10,366 nucleotides of DNA from an uncultured Rhodocyclaceae bacterium. GTDB taxonomy: Bacteria > Pseudomonadota > Gammaproteobacteria > Burkholderiales > Rhodocyclaceae. This document shows, in pieces, positions 6,476-10,366 of the stretch. The stretch is taken from contig CAJBAP010000290.1 of assembly GCA_903950295.1 (NCBI GenBank), forward strand, positions 1-10,366, given 5' to 3'. How positions within the stretch are numbered: the stretch's first letter is position 1; every line of letters starts with the position of its first letter. A program made the translations under genes and the position numbers. The notes beneath the pieces were generated by a model. It ran no database searches. It was not told where the DNA came from and saw nothing but the letters and a program-made list of their open reading frames with translations.

Positions 6476-7066
6476 TTACTTGCCTGTCAGCATCCGCTCG
6501 ACGTAGCGGGCGATCAGGTCGATTTCAAGATTGACCGGTGCGCCGGCCGTCAGGTGCTTGAGCGTCGTCACCTCGACCGTGTGCGGGATCAGGTTGATCG
6601 AGAACGTGCGGCCCTTGACCTTGTTGGTGGTGAGCGAAACGCCATCGACGGTAACCGAACCCTTGCGCGCGATGTATTTCGCCAGTTTTCTGGGTGCCTC
6701 GATCACCAGTTGATGCGATTCGCCAATCGGTTCGAACTTCACCACCTTGCCAACGCCATCGACATGGCCCGATACCAGGTGACCACCGATGAAGTCGGAG
6801 AGGCGCATCGCCTTTTCGAGATTGACTTCGCCGCCCAGCGCGTTGAGGCCGACCGTGCAGTCGAGCGTCTCTTTCGATACATCGACCTGATAGCTGTTCT
6901 TTTTCTTGGCGATTACCGTCAGGCAGACACCGCCATGGGCGATGGAATCACCCAGCGCGACATCGGCAAGCTTGAGGCCAGGTGCCTCGACGGTGAGGCG
7001 CAGGCCCTGTTCGAGGGGTTGCAGGTGGGTGATCTTGCCGGTGGTGGCGACGATGCCTGTAAACAT
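6476..7066 (-). CDS. ribE: Riboflavin synthase, alpha chain
   Basis: A 196-residue protein with two lumazine-binding domains (about 1-97 and 98-190). It joins two molecules of 6,7-dimethyl-8-ribityllumazine to make riboflavin and the ribitylamino-pyrimidinedione, the last step of riboflavin synthesis. Signatures are MFTGIV at the start, DSIAHGGVCLTV (Ser41, Cys48), SGHVDG (99-104, His101), DGVSLT (141-146), IPHT (160-163) and NLEIDLIARYVERM (179-192, Asp183). The length is complete. The ATG at 7066 has an AGGA Shine-Dalgarno about 8 bases upstream. No ribD, ribBA or ribH gene is seen beside it; a toxin-antitoxin pair lies on each side on the same strand. It may be transcribed from the upstream pair, since I see no promoter or FMN riboswitch in the short gap. 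Confidence 0.97.
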   Translation of the reverse strand: MFTGIVATTGKITHLQPLEQGLRLTVEAPGLKLADVALGDSIAHGGVCLTVIAKKKNSYQVDVSKETLDCTVGLNALGGEVNLEKAMRLSDFIGGHLVSGHVDGVGKVVKFEPIGESHQLVIEAPRKLAKYIARKGSVTVDGVSLTTNKVKGRTFSINLIPHTVEVTTLKHLTAGAPVNLEIDLIARYVERMLTGK

Positions 7067-7093
7067 GTTGGATTCCTGAAATGGATGAAAAGA

Positions 7094-7117
7094 AAAAGTC
7101 GGCGCTGGCGGGACGGC
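7094..7117 (+). repeat. Direct repeat, copy A
   Basis: A 24-base unit with the core GTCGGCGCTGGCGGGACGGC preceded by AAAA. It lies in the gap between ribE and the winged-helix gene, one base beyond that gene's stop codon. It is the reference for copies B and C, in the same orientation. Confidence 0.75.
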
Positions 7118-7118
7118 C

Positions 7119-7481
7119 TCAAATCGCCAGCAGTACCTGTTCGGCTACCACACGCACTTCTTTCTTGCGGCCGTGCCCGGGGTGTGGCTTGGTTTCGATC
7201 TCAATCAGACCCGCCCGCTCAAGTTCGTCGATGTCGCGCTTCACGGCGCTACGGTCGCGATGTAGACGTGCCGAAAGTTCGGTGATTGAGCCCGGGCAGT
7301 TGCGGACTTCACGGAAAAGAGCCAGCTTGGCGGCGGTGATCAATCGGGCCATGTCTTCCGGATCTTCGAACGCAATTACACGCTCATGTGGAATCGGCTC
7401 ACCCCGGTCGACCGACCGGGCAATCGTTTTGCCGCGAGTTAAAAATTCCGCTGTGCTTTCGGTCTTGATTACCGTTTTCAT
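7119..7481 (-). CDS. Winged-helix partner of the TumE-type toxin (HVO_A0114-like, likely antitoxin)
   Basis: A 120-residue protein with a winged helix-turn-helix at about residues 48-115. The likely recognition helix is HRDRSAVKRDIDELERAG (74-91), followed by a wing rich in Gly, Arg and Lys (HPGHGRKKEVR, 100-110). It resembles the COG4190/HVO_A0114 group of small DNA-binding proteins commonly encoded beside TumE toxins. Its ATG overlaps the toxin's TGA by four bases (ATGA at 7478-7481), implying coupled translation; the toxin comes first. AGGAG and AAGG occur 5' of the ATG. Its stop codon lies immediately next to a direct repeat copy (7094-7117). It probably binds DNA and represses the operon; neutralising the toxin is inferred from family association. 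Confidence 0.82.
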   Translation of the reverse strand: MKTVIKTESTAEFLTRGKTIARSVDRGEPIPHERVIAFEDPEDMARLITAAKLALFREVRNCPGSITELSARLHRDRSAVKRDIDELERAGLIEIETKPHPGHGRKKEVRVVAEQVLLAI

Positions 7482-7780
7482 GATTTACCTTTTCTCCTGA
7501 AAGCCAGCCAATCGGCCTCAAATCGTGTTTCGACATCTTCGAAGCTGACGAATTCAAAGGACTCGACCTTGCCTTTGAAGTGCCGATGATGATAGCCGTG
7601 TGCGTTGTCGTAGCCCAATACGCGTCCGTTGTCGGCCTGAAAGATCTCGTGATTGATGTAGGCAAGGTTGTAACGCACCACTTTGCCGTGCCGGTCAACC
7701 CATATCTCGCGGCGCAAAACCCCGTTTCCGTGCTTTCGGGAAAGGCGATGACTGGCGTCGACGATTTTCGTTTCAGGCAT
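7478..7780 (-). CDS. TumE-family toxin (DUF6516)
   Basis: A 100-residue protein matching the TumE/DUF6516 pattern: VRYNLAYINHEIF (35-47), then DNGRVLGYDNAHGYHHRH (50-67), then VESFEFVSFEDVETRFEADW (72-91). The His/Asp-rich central motif is the most conserved part and may be catalytic, but the mechanism is not known to me. The family is annotated as the toxin of a two-gene toxin-antitoxin system with a winged-helix partner, which follows here with a 4-base overlap. The ATG at 7780 has only a weak AGG close upstream, and an extended -10 element lies almost on the start codon, so the mRNA may have almost no leader. A direct repeat copy lies 20 bases upstream. Confidence 0.85.
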   Translation of the reverse strand: MPETKIVDASHRLSRKHGNGVLRREIWVDRHGKVVRYNLAYINHEIFQADNGRVLGYDNAHGYHHRHFKGKVESFEFVSFEDVETRFEADWLAFRRKGKS

Positions 7781-7785
7781 GACCT

Positions 7786-7794
7786 ATCATATCA
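7786..7794 (-). promoter_or_regulatory. Extended -10 promoter element for the TumE operon
   Basis: On the minus strand the sequence reads TGATATGAT, i.e. a TGn extension followed by TATGAT (5 of 6 to consensus). No -35 hexamer is visible at the right distance, which is compatible with an extended -10 promoter. The predicted start point is within a base or two of the ATG at 7780, so the transcript would be leaderless or nearly so. Confidence 0.4.
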
Positions 7795-7800
7795 CGGCTG

Positions 7801-7825
7801 AAAAGGTCGGCGCTGGCGGTACGGC
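7801..7825 (+). repeat. Direct repeat, copy B
   Basis: Same unit as copy A with one inserted G after AAAAG and one G-to-T change. It lies between the divergent TumE-type toxin gene and the nucleotidyltransferase gene. Like copy C it is preceded by GCTG, so the shared unit may begin at 7797. Confidence 0.75.
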
Positions 7826-7846
7826 GCATGTAAGGGGATGAGGATA

Positions 7847-7879
7847 GTTACTATACAAACTGAAATAATGTATAGTAAC
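7847..7879. promoter_or_regulatory. Perfect 11-bp inverted repeat overlapping the promoter of the nucleotidyltransferase gene
   Basis: GTTACTATACA (7847-7857) and TGTATAGTAAC (7869-7879) are exact reverse complements separated by an 11-base AT-rich spacer, so the half-sites are 22 bp apart, about two helical turns. This suits a dimeric repressor. On the plus strand TTACTA (7848-7853) and TATAGT (7871-7876) are 17 bases apart and could be the -35 and -10; the -10 matches 5 of 6. Both hexamers lie inside the arms, so a bound protein would cover the promoter. The start point would fall at about 7883-7884, on the ATG itself. Confidence 0.65.
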
Positions 7880-7883
7880 CGCC

Positions 7884-8924
7884 ATGAAACATGCCGAACT
7901 GTCACTTGCCGCACAAACTGCCTATGCTGAACTGTTCAGCCAGACTCAGGCGTTTGAACTGGATAACGCCTTGGCTGGCCTGGTTGGCGCGTTCCATAAG
8001 CGCAAGCTGAAGGGGCGCGAATACTGGTATTTCGGCTATCGTGATATCGGCCAGAAGGCGCGGATGATTTATGTCGGGCCAGACAGCGAGCGGGTGCGTG
8101 AGCTAGTGGCGAGGTTTGCTGCCGAGAAACGGGACAAACCGCTGCTGCCCCCGGCCAGGATGGCTATTGCCGCTGGCTGTACTCCCGTGGCGCCGAAGCA
8201 TTTCCGTATCGTCCGCCGGCTCGCCGAGTATGGCTTCTTCCGTGCCGGCGGCATCCTGGTCGGTACGCATGCCTTCCTCGCCATGGGCAACATGCTGGGC
8301 GTGCGCTGGCATGACGGCGCGACGACTTTGGATGTCGACTTTGCCCACGCCGGCAAGAATGTATCGGTGGCGCTGCCGGCCAATATCAAGATTGATGTGC
8401 ATGGTGCGCTGGAGTCTCTGGAGATGGGTCTGCTGCCGATTACCCAGCTCAACGGCAAAGTTGGTGCGCAATATCGCAATCCGCAGGATCAGGAATTGCG
8501 CCTGGACTTTCTGACCAGCATGACACGCGCCGGTACGCCGGTCGCCATGCCTGGCCTCAACCTGGCTCTGGAGCCGCTCAAGTTCATGGAGTTTTCCCTG
8601 GAGCGCTCCATTCAGGGTTGCATCTTTTCAAATCTGGGAGCCTGCGTTGTAAACCTGCCGGCCCCCGAGCGCTATGCCGTCCATAAGCTGATCGTCTACG
8701 GCGAACGCCCGGTTACCGAACGCACCAAGGCAAACAAGGATCTCCTGCAGGCCGCCAGCTTGGCGGGTTACTTTCTGGAAAGTGGCCAAGCGGCTATCTT
8801 CAACGAAGCTTGGCGCGATGCCCTCGGGCGAGGGAAAGGATGGCGCACCCGGGCGACCCAGGGACAGGCGGCATTATTGAAGCTGGCGCCGGAGCTTACC
8901 CAAGAAGAACTCTGGGCAAGCTGA
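7884..8924 (+). CDS. GSU2403-type nucleotidyltransferase-fold protein
   Basis: A 346-residue protein of the GSU2403-like nucleotidyltransferase group (Pol beta superfamily). The N-terminal 90 residues include KGREYWYFGYRD. The core has GGILVGTHAF (122-131), the metal-binding TLDVDFA with Asp150 and Asp152, and a likely third carboxylate in LRLDFL (Asp208). A C-terminal helical part has YAVHKLIVYGERP (264-276) and KANKDLLQAA (282-291), resembling the AbiEii/GSU2403 class. The intact motif residues suggest active nucleotide transfer to protein or RNA; the substrate is unknown. No Shine-Dalgarno precedes the ATG and the predicted transcript start is at the ATG. The stop codon lies in a copy of the direct repeat. 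No obvious same-strand antitoxin partner is adjacent. A toxin-like or defence role is only an inference from neighbours. Confidence 0.82.
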   Translation: MKHAELSLAAQTAYAELFSQTQAFELDNALAGLVGAFHKRKLKGREYWYFGYRDIGQKARMIYVGPDSERVRELVARFAAEKRDKPLLPPARMAIAAGCTPVAPKHFRIVRRLAEYGFFRAGGILVGTHAFLAMGNMLGVRWHDGATTLDVDFAHAGKNVSVALPANIKIDVHGALESLEMGLLPITQLNGKVGAQYRNPQDQELRLDFLTSMTRAGTPVAMPGLNLALEPLKFMEFSLERSIQGCIFSNLGACVVNLPAPERYAVHKLIVYGERPVTERTKANKDLLQAASLAGYFLESGQAAIFNEAWRDALGRGKGWRTRATQGQAALLKLAPELTQEELWAS

Positions 8925-8947
8925 AAAGTCGGTGGTGGCGGGACGGC
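8924..8947 (+). repeat. Direct repeat, copy C
   Basis: Matches copy A at 22 of 24 bases (changes at 8933 and 8935). It begins on the last base of the nucleotidyltransferase stop codon; the GCTG that precedes it is shared with copy B and includes the TG of that TGA. About 55 bases separate it from the convergent LysR gene. Confidence 0.75.
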
Positions 8948-9001
8948 AGAAGTCGGCCAGAACGGTCATCCGCATCGAGGCCAAACAGCGGTCACTTGCT
9001 C

Positions 9002-9892
9002 TCAAGAATCAAGTAATGCCGCTACCGCTGCCTCGACGGATGGATTCTCTCTGGCGGTATTCCACGCTACTGCAGTAGTGACAACGCAAAATTTTTCGGT
9101 CAGGGGGCGCACGGCTACCGTCTCTGGTGCCATCTTCTGCATCGTGGCGGGAATGAGGGCCACACCCTGACCACAGCCGACAAAAGCAATCTGCGAGGCT
9201 ACCGAACCCACTTCATGGACGATCCTTGGCGAAAAACCGGAATTGCGGCAAGCGGTCACCAAACTATCGAAGAAGTTGGGGCTGACCCGACGATAGAACA
9301 TCACAAAATCTTCTTCTGCGAGTGATGCCAGTCGAATCCGCGATCTTGCAGCGAGCGGATGCGCTTTGTGCAGCGCGACAGCAAGACGATCCTCCTGCAA
9401 CGGTAGCGTCTTGATGCCGGAACCGAGTTCGCCTTCCAGCCGTGCAAAGGCCAAATCAATGTCTCCTGACTGAAGAAGGGGAACGGCTTCCACGCTATCA
9501 ATCTCCCGCATCGAGATCGTTACGTCAGGATGCGTTGCTTTCATTTTCTCGATCAGTGGTGGAAGCACCTCCAGCATTGCAGAGGTAATCGCACCCACCG
9601 TCAGCATTCGGCGTTGGCCTGTTGCAGCTTCGCGGACGGCCAGTTCCAAGCGTTCCAACTGCTCGGCAAACTTTTTGACAGCCGGGAGAATGGCGGCACC
9701 TGCGGACGTCAGCTTGGTTCCGCGCCGTGATCGTTCAAACAGCTTGACTTTGAGTGCCTGCTCAAGGATTTGAATTTGATCTGTCAGCGGCGGCTGGGAC
9801 ATGCCAAGCCGTTTGGCGGCACGGCCAAAATGCTGCTCCTCAGCAACGGCGAGAAACAACCACAAATGGCGGATGAGGCGAAAGTTGATCAT
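9002..9892 (-). CDS. LysR-type transcriptional regulator
   Basis: A 296-residue protein of standard LysR length. The N-terminal winged helix-turn-helix spans about residues 1-65, with HFGRAAKRLGMSQPPLTDQI (21-40) as the helix-turn-helix and LFERSRRGTKLTSAG (51-65) as the wing. A linker helix follows, and the periplasmic-binding-like effector domain starts near residue 93. The ATG at 9892 fits the family start; only a weak AGG lies upstream. It is divergent from a LysE/RhtB-type exporter gene 102 bases away, so it most likely controls that exporter and itself, with the exported amino acid or a relative as effector. The effector cannot be told from sequence. It converges on the nucleotidyltransferase gene. 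Confidence 0.95.
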   Translation of the reverse strand: MINFRLIRHLWLFLAVAEEQHFGRAAKRLGMSQPPLTDQIQILEQALKVKLFERSRRGTKLTSAGAAILPAVKKFAEQLERLELAVREAATGQRRMLTVGAITSAMLEVLPPLIEKMKATHPDVTISMREIDSVEAVPLLQSGDIDLAFARLEGELGSGIKTLPLQEDRLAVALHKAHPLAARSRIRLASLAEEDFVMFYRRVSPNFFDSLVTACRNSGFSPRIVHEVGSVASQIAFVGCGQGVALIPATMQKMAPETVAVRPLTEKFCVVTTAVAWNTARENPSVEAAVAALLDS

Positions 9893-9994
9893 GGCAGCCT
9901 GATATGTTCAGGCTATCGTAGCATTTCTTAATCAGTATTGGACGTATCAATAGCGACGGCGCAACATGCCCTTCATTACTGATTTGAGGTTCCC
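9893..9994. promoter_or_regulatory. Divergent control region between the LysR and LysE-type genes
   Basis: This 102-base gap should contain both promoters and the LysR binding site. GCCTGA (9897-9902) and TCAGGC (9908-9913) form a perfect 6-bp inverted repeat with a 5-base spacer next to the LysR start. AATCAGTA (9930-9937) and TACTGATT (9977-9984) are exact inverse copies 39 bases apart. Either set may be regulator half-sites. The exporter has a clear Shine-Dalgarno (GAGG) 6 bases before its ATG. I could not assign convincing -35/-10 pairs. Confidence 0.5.
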
Positions 9995-10366
9995 ATGCTT
10001 GATATCACTGCAGTCTTGTCCGCCGCTGCTGTTTGTCTGGCGGGTGTGATGAGTCCCGGCCCGAACTTCGTGGCTGTGACTCACCGCGCGATTTCATCCT
10101 CTCGGTATGAAGCAGTTGCCATGGTGCTCGGCATAGCAATGATCAATGCGCTTTGGGCAGCCATGGCCTTATTTGGGCTGAGTCTGCTGGTGACTACTTT
10201 GCCGTGGCTGTTCTGGTCAATCAAGCTGATGGGCGCAGCCTATCTGGTCTGGTTCGGTGTTCAACTCCTCAAGCGATCAGACCAGCCACTCCAGCCAAGA
10301 GAATTATTCGCTTCAGTATCTTCGTTCCCCTCAGCCCTGCGTGACGGGATTGCAACCAACCTGGCA
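9995..10366 (+). CDS. LysE/RhtB-family amino acid exporter, partial (C-terminus beyond right edge)
   Basis: The first 124 codons of an inner-membrane exporter; the family is normally about 200-210 residues with six membrane helices. The family motif SPGPNF is at residues 20-25, followed by Gly-rich and hydrophobic helices (around 42-68 and 71-93) and the usual K-x-x-G-x-x-YL-x-x-x-G pattern (KLMGAAYLVWFG). The ATG at 9995 has a GAGG Shine-Dalgarno at good spacing. Family members export amino acids such as threonine, homoserine, lysine or arginine, or their analogues; the substrate here is unknown. The divergent LysR gene is the probable regulator. Confidence 0.93.
   Translation, partial: MLDITAVLSAAAVCLAGVMSPGPNFVAVTHRAISSSRYEAVAMVLGIAMINALWAAMALFGLSLLVTTLPWLFWSIKLMGAAYLVWFGVQLLKRSDQPLQPRELFASVSSFPSALRDGIATNLA

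Noticed and set aside
8948..8968. Second AAGTCGGC directly after repeat copy C
   Set aside because: Only the first eight or so bases match the repeat core, so it is too short to call another copy.
1..10366. CRISPR array, tRNA, rRNA, transposase or integrase
   Set aside because: None was recognised on either strand; the dispersed repeats are too few and too far apart for a CRISPR array.

Overview
The window looks like chromosomal DNA from a GC-rich proteobacterium, most likely a betaproteobacterium. That guess rests on the GC-biased codon use and on the style of the ribE, LysR and peptide-modification proteins; no rRNA or tRNA gene is present to anchor it. Genes are densely packed and no stretch over about 110 bases lacks a gene.

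Left half (1-5537): a divergent four-gene locus. On the minus strand are a proteasome-like Anbu peptidase (2198-2977) and then a large transglutaminase-like/DUF2126 protein (2104 running off the left edge). On the plus strand are a circularly permuted ATP-grasp protein (3091-4569) and an alpha-E protein (4569-5537), overlapping by one base. This set is known from comparative genomics as a predicted peptide-ligation and peptide-processing system (an amidoligase, its alpha-helical partner, a transglutaminase-fold enzyme and an N-terminal-nucleophile peptidase). Its substrate and product are, as far as I know, not established.

Middle (5548-8947): an accessory patch. A Phd/YefM-UPF0175-like antitoxin plus DUF3368-type PIN toxin pair (5548-6406, minus) is followed by a lone housekeeping gene, ribE (6476-7066, minus), then a TumE-type toxin with a winged-helix partner (7119-7780, minus), then a divergent GSU2403-type nucleotidyltransferase gene (7884-8924, plus). 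Three copies of a direct repeat of about 24 bp lie at 7094-7117, 7801-7825 and 8924-8947. They delimit the toxin-antitoxin pair and the nucleotidyltransferase gene as two adjacent repeat-bounded cassettes. A fourth, diverged copy (547-570) lies inside the transglutaminase reading frame. The nucleotidyltransferase promoter sits inside a perfect 11-bp inverted repeat.

Right end (9002-10366): a LysR-type regulator (minus) divergent from a LysE/RhtB-type exporter (plus, cut by the right edge), the classic regulator/exporter arrangement.

The most noteworthy points are the Anbu locus, the repeat-bounded cassettes around ribE, and the palindromic, possibly leaderless promoter of the nucleotidyltransferase gene.
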